DNA from: an uncultured Rubrobacteraceae bacterium
GTDB lineage: Bacteria; Actinomycetota; Rubrobacteria; Rubrobacterales; Rubrobacteraceae
Length of the DNA stretch: 49,937 bases
Direction: 5' to 3'
NCBI GenBank assembly: GCA_902806085.1
Contig: CADCVH010000020.1
Coordinates: forward strand, 1 to 49,937
The translations under genes were made by a program, and so were the position numbers. Numbering within the stretch: the first letter of the stretch is position 1; each line of letters begins with the position of its first letter. The notes under the pieces are model-generated. The model ran no database searches and was not told the origin of the DNA. It saw nothing but the letters and a program-made list of their open reading frames with translations. This document shows, in pieces, positions 35,027 through 43,661 of this stretch.

Positions 35027-36382
35027 CTATCCCTGCTTCAGGGCGCGACGCAGGGGCTCGAGCTCACGTCCGAGCTCCTCTGAGGCCCGCCGCAAGGTCG
35101 GCACCACGTCCGCGCCGGTCGAGATGTCGTCGAACGCCGTATTCAGGACCTCCTCAAATTGCACGTAGCCGATCGTGCGTGGCCTATGCACCGCCGTGTT
35201 CTCCAGTTCGTAGTCAATAAGATCGGCTACCCCGTCGGGCTCGGTGGGCTCGGTCCGGATCTGGTCGAGGTACTCGCGGAAGGCTTCATTTTGTGCGGGG
35301 AGAACCGGAACATTCTGCGCTCCTTGCAGGGCGCCCTTCTTCGTTAGCGCCACGTACTTGAGCCACTCGAGTGCGGCCTCCTGATCTTCCACGAACGGGT
35401 TTATCCCCCAGGACCACGAGTCCGTGGGCGTGACGGCCTCGCCGCCCTCGAAATACGGGTGCGCCCCGATCCCCCAGTCAAGCTGTCCATTCTCCTTTGC
35501 CTCCCCGATCGTGGGGTCGGACGGTATCCCGACGTAGAACGCCACGTCGCCAGCCGCGAAGAGCGCGGCGTTCTGCTCCGGTGGGACGCCGCGCGGTGAC
35601 AGTCCTTCAGCGAAAGTCCTGCGGTACCACTCGAACGCCTCGACCCACGCGTCGTTGGTGATGTCGGGTTCCAAGAGGTCGGGCCCGCGCAGGCCGGGCC
35701 CGCCACCCAGGGACTCGGGCAGCGGCTGCAACTGGTAGTATCGGTTGACCTGCGAGAAGACGAGGCCCCATTTGGCCTCTGAGCCCTGTGCCTCCTTGGC
35801 AGCCGAGAATGTCTCCTCCCACGTCCAGCGTTTCTCGGGATCAGTGCCAGGCGGCTCGATCCCCGCCTTCTTCAAGAGGGCGGTGTTGTAGTAGAGGACC
35901 TGCTCGGACGTCCAGATCGGCAGCGAGTAGAGCTTGCCATCGTACTGCGACGCCTCGTAGGCGGTCGGCAAAACCTGTCCTTTAACATCGCCCACCCGAT
36001 CCGTGAGGTCGGCTAGATACCCCCTAGCCGCGAACGCCGGCACGCGGGGCTGGTCAACAGCGAAGCAATCGAAAGTGGTGTCCTCCGATTGCAGCCGCGA
36101 TTGCAGCACGCTGTTGAGCTGGTCGAAGGGGTAGTTATTGTAGGCCACAGTGATTCCTGCGTGCGCATCCTCGAAGCCTCCGATTACCTGCTTCCAGACG
36201 GAGGGCTCGTCCGTCGCGATAAAAGTGATTTCGCCACTGCCGCCCTCCTGGCCTCCCCCGCAACCCGCCAGCAACGCGCCCGCCGCACTCAATGAGATGC
36301 CCGCGCCGACGGCGCGGGCAAGAAAGTCCCGGCGAGAATACTCAACTCGAGACGCGACCACATGACGCCCTTTCACTGACAC
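35027..36382 (-). CDS. Extracellular solute-binding lipoprotein (family 1), Tat-exported
   Basis: This 451-residue substrate-binding protein has a twin-arginine signal (SRRDFLARAVGAGISL, Arg17-Arg18) and a lipobox ending ALLAGC, with Cys41 as the lipidation site. It is thus exported folded and anchored. The mature part is a typical family-1 binding protein: ITFIATDEPSVWKQVIGGFE and FAAGDVAFYVGIPSDPTIGE are visible. The start is GTG 36382, because GGAGGT (36390-36395) lies seven bases upstream. The longer frame from 36439 would run over the LacI-type operator and promoter, and is rejected. Tat export fits a lipoprotein that folds or binds a cofactor in the cytoplasm. Confidence 0.92.
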   Translation of the reverse strand: MSVKGRHVVASRVEYSRRDFLARAVGAGISLSAAGALLAGCGGGQEGGSGEITFIATDEPSVWKQVIGGFEDAHAGITVAYNNYPFDQLNSVLQSRLQSEDTTFDCFAVDQPRVPAFAARGYLADLTDRVGDVKGQVLPTAYEASQYDGKLYSLPIWTSEQVLYYNTALLKKAGIEPPGTDPEKRWTWEETFSAAKEAQGSEAKWGLVFSQVNRYYQLQPLPESLGGGPGLRGPDLLEPDITNDAWVEAFEWYRRTFAEGLSPRGVPPEQNAALFAAGDVAFYVGIPSDPTIGEAKENGQLDWGIGAHPYFEGGEAVTPTDSWSWGINPFVEDQEAALEWLKYVALTKKGALQGAQNVPVLPAQNEAFREYLDQIRTEPTEPDGVADLIDYELENTAVHRPRTIGYVQFEEVLNTAFDDISTGADVVPTLRRASEELGRELEPLRRALKQG

Positions 36383-36422
36383 TGTAGCTACCTCCTCGTT
36401 CGCCTTCCCGTTTTCCTCCAAA

Positions 36423-36467
36423 TGTAATCGTTTACTCACCCTATCAGTTACCTGTGCGAGATGTCAA
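36423..36467 (-). promoter_or_regulatory. Promoter and LacI-type operator for the ABC transporter genes
   Basis: On the minus strand -35 TTGACA (36467-36462) is followed 18 bp later by TAGGGT (36443-36438) as a possible -10. TGTAATCGTTTACT (36423-36436) is a near-perfect LacI-family operator (consensus TGTAAACGTTTACA-like) placed right after the -10, where repressor would block initiation. The neighbouring LacI gene is the obvious regulator. Confidence 0.7.
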
Positions 36468-36478
36468 GGGCCTCTCCT

Positions 36479-37390
36479 TTAAAGAAGCGGTTGCAAGGCT
36501 TCGGGCGTCGGCAAGGCGGCCTGCGCGCCTTCACGGGTGACGGCCGCCGACGCAGCTCGGACGGCATACGCGACGGCGTCTTTGAGCCGGTCGTCGCCGG
36601 CCAGTCTGCGGGCCAGTGCCCCGACGAAGGCATCGCCGGCGCCTGTGGTGTCGATGACAGGCACCATTGGTGCGGGATAGTGCTCGGTTTGGTCTTCCGT
36701 GGCGACGACAGCGCCGTTGGCGCCGAGCGTAACCACTACCGAATGCGGGCCCAGCGTCATCAGTTCTGCCACCGCGCCCAGACCTCCCCTTGCCCCCCCG
36801 TCTACCGGTCGCTGCAGCAGCACGGAGGCCTCATGCTCGTTCACCACCAGGGTGTCGACCATGCGCAGGACGGATCTGGGCAACTTCGAGGCCGGAGCAA
36901 GATTCAGTATCGCCCGCGTCCCGCCAGCGTTTGCGACCGCCAAGGCGCGCACCACGGTGGCCGTCGAGATCTCCATCTGGACCACCAGGATGTCGGCGCT
37001 TGCGATACCTTCGGAGGCATCCTCCACGTCTTCGGGCGTCAGGAGCGAGTTCGCACCGCCGGCGACGATAATGGCGTTCTCTCCGTCCGGTGTCAGAGTG
37101 ACAAATGCCGCCCCCGTTTGAGCGTCGGCAAAGACCTCGACGCAGGACGTATCGACTCCTTTATCTTGGAGGTTACGCAGCAGAGCCTTCCCGAAGGGGT
37201 CTCCCCCGACACGCCCGAGCATGGTCACGCGGGCTCCAAGGAGGGCGGCGGCGACGGCCTGATTGGCCCCCTTCCCTCCCGGGTGCGAGAAGAGGTCAGC
37301 GTCGGTCACCGTCTCGCCGAGTCCTGGGCGGCGCGAGACTTTCAGCACGAAGTCTTGGTTGACCGACCCGACCACGAAAACCTTGTCCAA
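36479..37390 (-). CDS. rbsK: Ribokinase (PfkB family)
   Basis: This 303-residue sugar kinase phosphorylates ribose (or deoxyribose) released by the nucleoside hydrolase. Family motifs are HPGGKGANQAVAAALLGARV (PfkB motif 1) and VPVIDTTGAGDAFVGALARR (PfkB motif 2 with catalytic Asp). VFVVGSVNQDFVLKVSRRPG opens the protein. The start is TTG 37390: AGGAG (37398-37402) is seven bases upstream and this gives the normal N-terminus; an ATG at 37426 adds 12 charged residues. It lies between the LacI gene and the transporter promoter, so it may be transcribed from the LacI promoter. Confidence 0.93.
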   Translation of the reverse strand: MDKVFVVGSVNQDFVLKVSRRPGLGETVTDADLFSHPGGKGANQAVAAALLGARVTMLGRVGGDPFGKALLRNLQDKGVDTSCVEVFADAQTGAAFVTLTPDGENAIIVAGGANSLLTPEDVEDASEGIASADILVVQMEISTATVVRALAVANAGGTRAILNLAPASKLPRSVLRMVDTLVVNEHEASVLLQRPVDGGARGGLGAVAELMTLGPHSVVVTLGANGAVVATEDQTEHYPAPMVPVIDTTGAGDAFVGALARRLAGDDRLKDAVAYAVRAASAAVTREGAQAALPTPEALQPLL

Positions 37391-37436
37391 CCCGAGACTC
37401 CTCTCTCGATGCTTCCGGGGAAGCACGCGCAGGCTG

Positions 37437-38459
37437 TTATTGGGAAGCAGGTGGGGGACCGCACGAGTCCCTAACGATAAGCTCCGCCTCGATGATCAGG
37501 GACTCGGGCTCGCGCGCCTTCTCGATCATGCCGAGGAGCATCTCCGCGGTAGCGTTCCCGAGCTCACGGACGGGCTGCGCAATAGCCGTGACTGGCGGTT
37601 GTGTGAGCTCGAACCACACGATGTCGTCGAAGCTCGCAATCGACACGTCCTCCGGCACCCTGACATCGGTCTCCTTGACAGCTTGCAGGGCGCCGAGGCA
37701 CATGAGGTTGTTGGCAGCGAAGACCGCCGTCGGCGGGCAGCGTAGCCGAAGGAGCTCACGCATAGCCTGCCGGCCGCTCTCCCTTCGGAAGTCGCCGAAC
37801 CTCACGTACTCTTCGGGAATTTCGGCCCCCCGTTCCGCGGCGCAGGCGAGGAAAGCCTTTAGCCGGTCTCCACCCGGTACCGTTTCCGGCGGGCCCGAAA
37901 TTACGGCCAAGCGTTCGTGTCCCAACTTCAAGAGATGCTCCACCAGCTCTTCGATGGCCTTCCTCCCGTCGACGCGGACGGTCGGTATCCCGAGGTCCTC
38001 GATCGTGCGATCCACAAAGACCACGGGCACCCCGGAAGAAACGAAACTCTGCAACTGAGGCGAACTTGTACGCGCGGGGCTTATTATGAGTCCGTCCACC
38101 CGCTTCTGAAAAAGGACATCCAAATAGGATGCCTCTTTGTCCGGGCTCTCATCCGCGTTGCACAAGATGACGCTGTAGCCCTTTTCGCTCGCTGCGTCCT
38201 CTACCGCCCTGGCCACAGCGGTAAAAAACGGGTTCATCACGTTGGAGACTACGAGGCCCAAGGTCTTCGAGGTCTCCTCTCTCAGCGAACGGGCGAGCGC
38301 GTTGGGGCGATATCCAAGGCCCTCTACAGACGACAGAACCCTGTCCCGCATCCGCATACTCACGGTGTCCTTGCCACTCAGCACCCGCGATACAGTAGCC
38401 GTGGAAACGCCGGCCTCTAGGGCCACATCTTTGATGGTAACGCTCATAGATGGCGGCAT
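37437..38459 (-). CDS. LacI-family transcriptional repressor
   Basis: This 336-340-residue regulator has the LacI HTH (VTIKDVALEAGVSTATVSRV and LSGKDTVSMRMRDRVLSSVE) and hinge helix (YRPNALARSLREETSKTLGL), followed by a periplasmic-binding-protein-like domain with the ribose-type pattern VVSNVMNPFFTAVARAVEDA. The ligand is probably ribose or a nucleoside. The start may be ATG 38459 or 38447 (MSVTIKDVA). Neither has a Shine-Dalgarno site, and the first directly abuts a 26-bp palindromic operator, so the transcript may be leaderless and autoregulated. Confidence 0.94.
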   Translation of the reverse strand: MPPSMSVTIKDVALEAGVSTATVSRVLSGKDTVSMRMRDRVLSSVEGLGYRPNALARSLREETSKTLGLVVSNVMNPFFTAVARAVEDAASEKGYSVILCNADESPDKEASYLDVLFQKRVDGLIISPARTSSPQLQSFVSSGVPVVFVDRTIEDLGIPTVRVDGRKAIEELVEHLLKLGHERLAVISGPPETVPGGDRLKAFLACAAERGAEIPEEYVRFGDFRRESGRQAMRELLRLRCPPTAVFAANNLMCLGALQAVKETDVRVPEDVSIASFDDIVWFELTQPPVTAIAQPVRELGNATAEMLLGMIEKAREPESLIIEAELIVRDSCGPPPASQ

Positions 38460-38485
38460 TGTAAAGCTTTACGTAAAGCTTTACA
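38460..38485. promoter_or_regulatory. 26-bp perfect palindrome, double LacI operator
   Basis: TGTAAAGCTTTACG joined to TAAAGCTTTACA is one perfect 26-bp palindrome containing two overlapping GTAAAGCTTTAC sites. It begins one base upstream of the first possible LacI start codon. The sites resemble the operator at 36423-36436, which supports autoregulation by this LacI protein, probably with two dimers bound side by side. Confidence 0.75.
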
Positions 38486-38705
38486 AAAGAGGTCTGTCGC
38501 TTCTCTTCTCAAGGATCAGAGGCCCGAAGGCACAGACGAGAAGGGTCCGCCCCTGCTGTTGTGACCGGATACGATTCCCAACGAGACCGGTAGGGGCGAG
38601 CCCAGCAATATGTGCGGGCGGAGGCTCGGCTGTGGACTTGTGGTGGGCCGACGGCGGCGGCCTCGCGCCATGGTCCCATCCTAGTACCCGCTGGCGCCGA
38701 TCTCC

Positions 38706-38746
38706 ATAGCCCGTTCGGTGCAACCCGGCTACACCGAATGGGCTAT
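38706..38746. repeat. Long hairpin, 14 of 15 bp paired
   Basis: ATAGCCCGTTCGGTG (38706-38720) and CACCGAATGGGCTAT (38732-38746) pair at 14 of 15 positions (one G-T) around an 11-base loop. There is no T tract. It sits alone between the LacI operon and the gene-poor region, and may be a transcript end, a protein-binding site or a repeat-element copy. Confidence 0.6.
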
Positions 38747-39399
38747 CTTCGGGCCAGGCGCCGCCCCGGTCCGACGCAAAGCGGACTTTTTAGAACCCCC
38801 TTTCTGGGCACCGGTCGACCGATGACGGACACGCCGGATAAACCGCTCGCCTTTCGGGGGGCGCGGTCGCGCGGTAACCGAGAAAGGCCCGCTAACCGTC
38901 GGGTTTCTAGCGCGCGGCAGGAGTTCGCGCAATACCGCGCGATGCGCGCAGTCCCCGCCCGCGCGATAGAAAGTGGTAGTTTGCAGGTATTCTACGCCAC
39001 CGCGCTACCGCTCATCGGAGAAAGGACTCGATTAAGATCGAGAATTTCTTGGGCGGCCTCAAGCGATCGCCCGGTTAGCACGCATCGGGGAGTCAGGGGA
39101 CACCCGCGCCGCTACCGGCGCCCGGGCGCGTTCGGCGCGAGGTAGGGAAAGTCCAACAACGTCATCGGACGAACCGTGGACGGGGCGAGGACCGGCGCCA
39201 TCGCTCGCTAAAGGTGCCTTGAAGGTCGTTCAAGCCGTCCCGGTGTCCTGACCGGCCCACCCGCCCAACCACGCCCGCCGGCTCCTAAGAACCATCCTTC
39301 CGCGCCGTCGCGGGGCGGCCCGGGGACCGACCACCGAGGCCACTGCCCCTCATCGGAGATCCTCGTCCGGGGGAGCGGCGTGCCGCCGTTAAACGGGCT

Positions 39400-39620
39400 T
39401 CGCTTTTCTGGTACCCCGCTGAACACGCGGGTCTCGCGGAGATCGGCGTCGAGGGGCTCAACGGGCTTATCTGGATGTATTTCCACATGCCCCCCCGGGT
39501 CCCTCACGAGGTCCGCACGGAGCCGGCGCGGGGCGCCAATGGGGTCGGCAATGCTCATACGCCCCCCGCGGCCTACTGTCCTCGTCTGCAGTATCGTCGT
39601 CATCACTACCTTCCACGTCA
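39400..39620 (+). pseudogene. Possible decayed TrmO/TsaA-like gene
   Basis: In one plus frame, FWYPAEHAGLAEIGVEGLNG is followed by LIWMYFHMPP, similar in pattern to the YPEYAEGLxGIEGFSHLxVLYWFH core of TrmO (tRNA t6A methyltransferase). Further on, in another frame, IRPPRPTVLVCSIVVI is like the RPNPIGLSVVRL block. Frames change and the N-terminus and C-terminus are missing. The similarity is weak and could be chance. Confidence 0.25.
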
Positions 39621-39795
39621 GCGCCCCTTACCCTCTAGCCTCTTTCATCCGTGATCAGGCGGCCCCGCGGCGGGTCCGTTCGGCGTGCCGTCACCGTCTC
39701 GGTCGCAGGGCTTCCAGGTCCACTGCCTCGCTTATCGGTCCGCGGTGAGGTCGTACCCTCCTCTAAGGTGGGACCGGATTCAGCGCGGGATGCCT

Positions 39796-41430
39796 TTACT
39801 GCGCGGCCACGAACTCCTCGTAGGAGAGCTCGGGCATGAACAGGTCGTACTCCTCCTGACCGAACCTGTGCTGCCAGGTGCCGTCTTCCTGCACGAAGTA
39901 GGTCGTTCGCGTCGAGGTCGAGCCGTCCCCGTAGGTGAGGGTCAGCGTCACCTCCACCACGAGCTCGCCGTCGGTTCCTACGCTCTCCGCGGAATCTATG
40001 TGGTAGACCACCGAGCCGTTGTCCGCGAACCACTGGTTCTTCTGGAACCACTCCTCCTCGGTGAACAGCGCCTGCGTCTCGGAGTCCAGGTTCTCGTAGG
40101 TGTAGGCCCAGTCACCCACCCCTGCGGCCCGGTAGTACTCCCCCGCCGCCGCTTCCGCCTCGGCCACGGGGTCCCCGGCGCCGGGGCCGGAAGAGTCCGT
40201 AACCTCGACCATGCTGGAGAGGGCGCGCCGAGCCATCTGTCCGAGGGTTCAGGCGTCGCCGATGGACCGGGCGACCCCTCGGGGGCCGGTTGCCCGCCCG
40301 CAGCCAGGGGACCGGCGGGCTGGGCGACGCCCGAGGAGGGGTCGGCGAACAGGACGGGCAGGCTCGCGAGCACGAGCGCCCCGCTGACAAGCGACGCGGC
40401 GACGAAGGCGCGGCCGGGGCGCGGGGCCGGGAAGGCATCTCCTCCGGAGAGGAGTCCCCCCAGGGCGCCGAGGACGGCGCCTACCGGCACGAGCAGCAAG
40501 AGCCAGGCCAGGGACGCCCGGAACGCCACCTCCAGGCTCGCGGCTCCCGCCAGCGTCAGGTCGGCGCTCGCCCCCACGAGCACGGCCGTAAGCAGGGCTA
40601 TCGCGGCGTAGGGCAGGGCGACCAGCGCGCCCTGCCGCCACCGGGTCCCCGGCGGTGCCCCGCGCGCGGCGACCAGCCCACCCACGAGGAGGCCGACGAT
40701 GGGGCCGAGGAGGAGCAGGCGCCACGCGCCGCCCCACGGCCAGTCGCCGAGGAGGGCGACCCGCAGCGGGACGTCCGAGAGCGCCCGACCGACCATCGGG
40801 ATGCCGGACAGGTCCGGCGCGTTCTGGAAGCCGACCGGAACGCCGTGCGCCAGCAGCCACAGGTTCCCCAGGGCCACCGGGAGCAGCGCGAACACGGCGC
40901 CGATCGCCCCGAGCACCTCGCCTATGGATCCACCTCCGAGGCTAGGCCGCGGCAGCGCTTGGGGCGCCTGCCGGGCCGGCTCCGGCGCGCCGGAGCCCTG
41001 CGCGAGCCCCACCACTACGGCGAGCACGAGCGCGACGGCGAGGGAAACGCCCACGGCCCAGAGGGCGCCGCGGAGGACCTGGCGGGCCCAAGCCGCGAGC
41101 AGGGGACCCCGGGTAGGCCGCCGCCCCGATCGCCGACCCGAGCCCCACCCACAGGAAGCCGCGCAGGGCGGCAGAGACCGGGTCGGGGGCGAAGCGGACC
41201 GTGACGTCGCCGGTCTCGGAGGAGGCGGCCCCGAGCAAGGCCAGCAGCGCGAGCAGTAGGGCGTAGGCGAGTGCCGCGGCGATCGCGAAGAGGGCCGCCG
41301 TCCGCGCATGTCGCCCCAAGAGCCGCCCCGCGAGGAGCGAGAGTAGGAAGGGGACCAGCGCGAAGGAGGTGATGGGCAGCCCGAGCCGGACGGAGCCGCC
41401 GATGCCCAAGAGCGCGGGGATGGGCGGCAC
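39796..41430 (-). pseudogene. Multi-pass membrane protein with C-terminal NTF2-like domain, two frameshifts
   Basis: Three consecutive minus-strand frames read as one gene. From GTG 41430, MPPIPALLGIGGSVRLGLPI begins a polytopic membrane part. Near 41110-41130 the coding frame changes and continues LLAAWARQVLRGALWAVGVS through several more helices (LPYAAIALLTAVLVGASADL) to about 40250. A second change leads into a 146-residue end with AEAEAAAGEYYRAAGVGDWA and YENLDSETQALFTEEEWF, an NTF2-like/DUF4878-style extracytoplasmic domain that stops at 39796. Both shifts lie in GC-rich runs, so sequencing error is a real alternative. The family is not known to me; the domain order suggests envelope sensing or transport support. 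Confidence 0.65.
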
Positions 41431-41657
41431 GTCCAGGGAGGCGCCGCCCCCGTGCAGGAGGGTAAACGTCCCTTCAAGCGGAGAAGCCTACGGGACCGAG
41501 GCAAGGGCCCGCCGAGGTGCCGGGCGGCCTTAAAACGACGCTCTAACGAGGATCGTTGCTTTCCGCCGCTCTTAAGGGAGGGGGTTGCGGCGGAACGATC
41601 TCTTGCGATTAGCTGGCCTTATGCGCGCGCCGCTTGGTCTCCTATACGCCGGGCGCA

Positions 41658-42452
41658 TCAGCCACCGGCTTCGACCCTTATCTCGGACCCTAGCGGGGGC
41701 TGCCCGAACTCCTCCCAGGCGCTGCCACCGCGCAGGAAGAACTCCATCCACACCGTCTCTCCGCCCGACGCGCTCCTCCAGCCGCTGCTCCCGGGGGCGA
41801 AGGCCAGCTCCCCTTCCCCCACCCCGAAGGTGCCGTCGCTCGCCTTGGCCGTGAGCTCCTCCCCGCCGATACGCACCCGCACGGCCGCGCCGGGCTCGAT
41901 GCCATGCGCGCCGCTCCCGATGGTGGTCTTGAGGTTGCCGTAGCCATCGACGTAGGCGAGCCGGTTCTCGGGGACGCCCGGAATCTCGGCTGGGTCCATC
42001 TCCTCGCCTATAGCGCCGGGGCGGCCGAGGGCGATGTCGGCGGCTGCCTCGGGGAAGAGGTCGCGGGAGCGGAACTGGGAGCCTTCGGCGGAAACGGGGG
42101 CCCACCTGAGGTCCACGGCCTCGTCGCGCACGAAGGAGAAGGCGTAACCGGCGTTCACCCCGACCACGCGCACCCCGTTCGGCAGCAGCGCGTAGGCCAG
42201 CCGCTCCCCCTCGTTGCCCTCGCGGGCCTCCCCCTCGTCCTCGCGGGGCGCGACGTTGTGGTAGACGACGGTTCCGGGCGGGGCGGGGTTCAGGCCGAGC
42301 TGCGCCACGCAGAAGCCGGCGGCGAGCGTGGCGAACGGCGGCACGGCCACCAACACGGGCTCGGCGTCGGGGAGGTGGAGCTTTATGCGCCCGACGACCT
42401 CGGCGAACGCCAGGTCCCCGTGCCCGTAATCTGCGACTATGTGGACCAGCAT
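41658..42452 (-). CDS. SAM hydroxide adenosyltransferase (DUF62)
   Basis: This 264-residue protein belongs to the SAM hydroxide adenosyltransferase family, relatives of fluorinase that hydrolyse SAM to adenosine and methionine. Visible family features are the N-terminal VHIVADYGHGDLAFAEVVGR (the DxG motif region), PPGTVVYHNVAPRE and VVGVNAGYAFSFVRDEAVDL. VDGYGNLKTTI (conserved D-x-F/Y-GN) opens the C-terminal barrel domain. The start is ATG 42452 with GGGAGG five bases upstream (42458-42463); the longer frame from 42764 crosses into the DtxR gene region and is not used. Its role is probably regulation of SAM levels. Confidence 0.88.
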   Translation of the reverse strand: MLVHIVADYGHGDLAFAEVVGRIKLHLPDAEPVLVAVPPFATLAAGFCVAQLGLNPAPPGTVVYHNVAPREDEGEAREGNEGERLAYALLPNGVRVVGVNAGYAFSFVRDEAVDLRWAPVSAEGSQFRSRDLFPEAAADIALGRPGAIGEEMDPAEIPGVPENRLAYVDGYGNLKTTIGSGAHGIEPGAAVRVRIGGEELTAKASDGTFGVGEGELAFAPGSSGWRSASGGETVWMEFFLRGGSAWEEFGQPPLGSEIRVEAGG

Positions 42453-42675
42453 CACAGCCTCCCGGCCTCGTCGGCGTCCTTCCTCCGGTTGGACTGTACC
42501 CCGGGGGCCCGAAGAGCGCCACCGCACGGACCGCTCGTCGTTGGGCACCCAGGCCGTGTTGTGGACGGCGCTCGGGGCCGTCTTCGGCGCGCTCTGCGAG
42601 CGGGCAAACCGTAAGCAGCCGCTCTGACCTTCTAAGGAGACTCTGCGGCTTCCCGAACGCCGCGCGATCACCTGC

Positions 42676-43353
42676 CTACGAGCCCTGGACCAAAACCGAA
42701 GCCGCCAATACGCCCCCCAGCGCGTGGGAAACCCCGTCTTCGTCCTCGACGGTGACGACGCCATCGAGGGCGCGGACTTCCTCCACTCTTAGCACCCGAC
42801 CGGGTACGAGCCCGCGAGCTTCCAGGTAGGCCAAGGCGGGCGCATCCTCGCGGCCGACCCGCAAGATGCGGACGCGGTCGCCGACCGGGGCCCCGCTCAG
42901 GGGACGGGAGTCTTCCCGCGCCAGGGTGCCGTCGGCCCCCGGGATGGGAGCCCCGTGTGGGTCGCGATCGGGATGCCCCAGAAGCTGCGCCACGCGCTCG
43001 GTGAAGTTGTCGGAGACGGCGTGCTCGAGCCTCTCGGCCTCCTCGTGCACCTCCTCCCACGGGTACCCGAGGTGCTCCAGCAGGAACGTCTCGATCAGCC
43101 GGTGCCGCCGCACCAGCCTGAGGGCCTCCGCGTGCCCCTCCTCGGTGAGCGATGCCCCGCGGTAGCGTTCGTATTCGACGAGGCCCAGCTCCTGCAACCG
43201 CCTGAGCATTTCGGTGACGGAAGCCGAAGAGACCGAAAGCCGCGAAGAGAGGTCCTTGGGCGCGGCGACGCCGTGCCCGGCAAGCCCCCACACGGCCTTC
43301 AGGTAGTCGCCTACCGAGGAAGAGAGGGGCTGAGACATCGTGGGTTCGACCAT
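42676..43353 (-). CDS. DtxR/MntR-family metal-dependent repressor
   Basis: This 225-residue metalloregulator has an N-terminal winged helix (VGDYLKAVWGLAGHGVAAPK, DLSSRLSVSSASVTEMLRRL and GLVEYERYRGASLTEEG), a dimerisation and metal-binding domain (HRLIETFLLEHLGYPWEEVH with EAERLEHAVSDNFTERV) and a C-terminal SH3-like/FeoA domain (GDRVRILRVGREDAPALAYL to VTVEDEDGVSHALGG). It uses Fe(II) or Mn(II) as corepressor. It is divergent from the plus-strand locus at 43467. A TAGG-CAAA-CCTA box lies over that locus's promoter. The start is GTG/ATG at 43353. Confidence 0.93.
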   Translation of the reverse strand: MVEPTMSQPLSSSVGDYLKAVWGLAGHGVAAPKDLSSRLSVSSASVTEMLRRLQELGLVEYERYRGASLTEEGHAEALRLVRRHRLIETFLLEHLGYPWEEVHEEAERLEHAVSDNFTERVAQLLGHPDRDPHGAPIPGADGTLAREDSRPLSGAPVGDRVRILRVGREDAPALAYLEARGLVPGRVLRVEEVRALDGVVTVEDEDGVSHALGGVLAASVLVQGS

Positions 43354-43402
43354 CGCGCGAGGATTCTAGCAGAACGACCTTTCCACCAAGATCCGCACCC
43401 TC

Positions 43403-43448
43403 TTGACTTTTGGGTACCCTATATCGTATTTTAGGCAAACCTAGAAAA
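43403..43448 (+). promoter_or_regulatory. Promoter with DtxR-like box
   Basis: -35 TTGACT (43403-43408) and -10 TATTTT (43427-43432) are 18 bp apart. TTTTAGGCAAACCTAGAAAA (43429-43448), an imperfect palindrome centred on TAGG-CAAA-CCTA, overlaps the -10 and start site. It resembles half-sites (TTAGG/CCTAA) of DtxR/IdeR boxes. The divergent DtxR gene next to it is the likely regulator. Confidence 0.55.
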
Positions 43449-43466
43449 TCTTTAAGGGGAGCTTAT

Positions 43467-43640
43467 ATGGAGCGGTCGAGAGAGGCCTTGCGGGTGGCGG
43501 CGGGGCTGTCGCTGGTGGCGGCCCTGGCGCATGTCTGGGCGATGCCGGAGCACTTTGCGGAGTGGTGGGGCTATGGGGGGTTCTTCCTGGTCGTCGCCGT
43601 CGCCCAGGGTCTCTATGTGCAAGCCCTCCCGCACACGTAA
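43467..43640 (+). CDS. Small membrane protein, 57 residues
   Basis: This protein has two hydrophobic segments (LRVAAGLSLVAALAHVWAM and GGFFLVVAVAQGLYVQALP) joined by PEHFAEWWGYG. Both helices carry His residues, and the pattern is like the first two helices of larger conserved actinobacterial membrane proteins, so it may be a truncated copy. The start is ATG 43467, with AAGGGGA about seven bases upstream. It is the first gene behind the DtxR-like box. Function unknown; metal handling is suggested only by position. Confidence 0.7.
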   Translation: MERSREALRVAAGLSLVAALAHVWAMPEHFAEWWGYGGFFLVVAVAQGLYVQALPHT

Positions 43641-43661
43641 ACCCGGCAAGGAGGAAAGGAA

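Larger units (their letters stand above)
38486..39795. other. 1.3-kb gene-poor stretch
   Basis: Open frames here are short and overlap on both strands without recognisable domains or ribosome sites. A 15-bp-arm hairpin lies at 38706-38746, and a smaller one (CTCGAT-TAAG-ATCGAG) near 39030-39046. A possible decayed TrmO-like gene is noted at 39400-39620. Around 38.86-39.0 kb the sequence is unusually rich in GCGCG. No RNA gene could be identified. Confidence 0.5.

Noticed and set aside
39145-39160. GGGAAAGTCC-like sequence suggesting RNase P RNA
   Set aside because: Only one short motif; the other conserved RNase P elements are not present around it.
42439-42627. Plus-strand frame ending TQAVLWTALGAVFGALCER
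   Set aside because: The hydrophobic end looks like the C-terminus of a cobalt-transporter-type protein (CbtA), but the rest overlaps the adenosyltransferase start and has no domain; perhaps a fragment.
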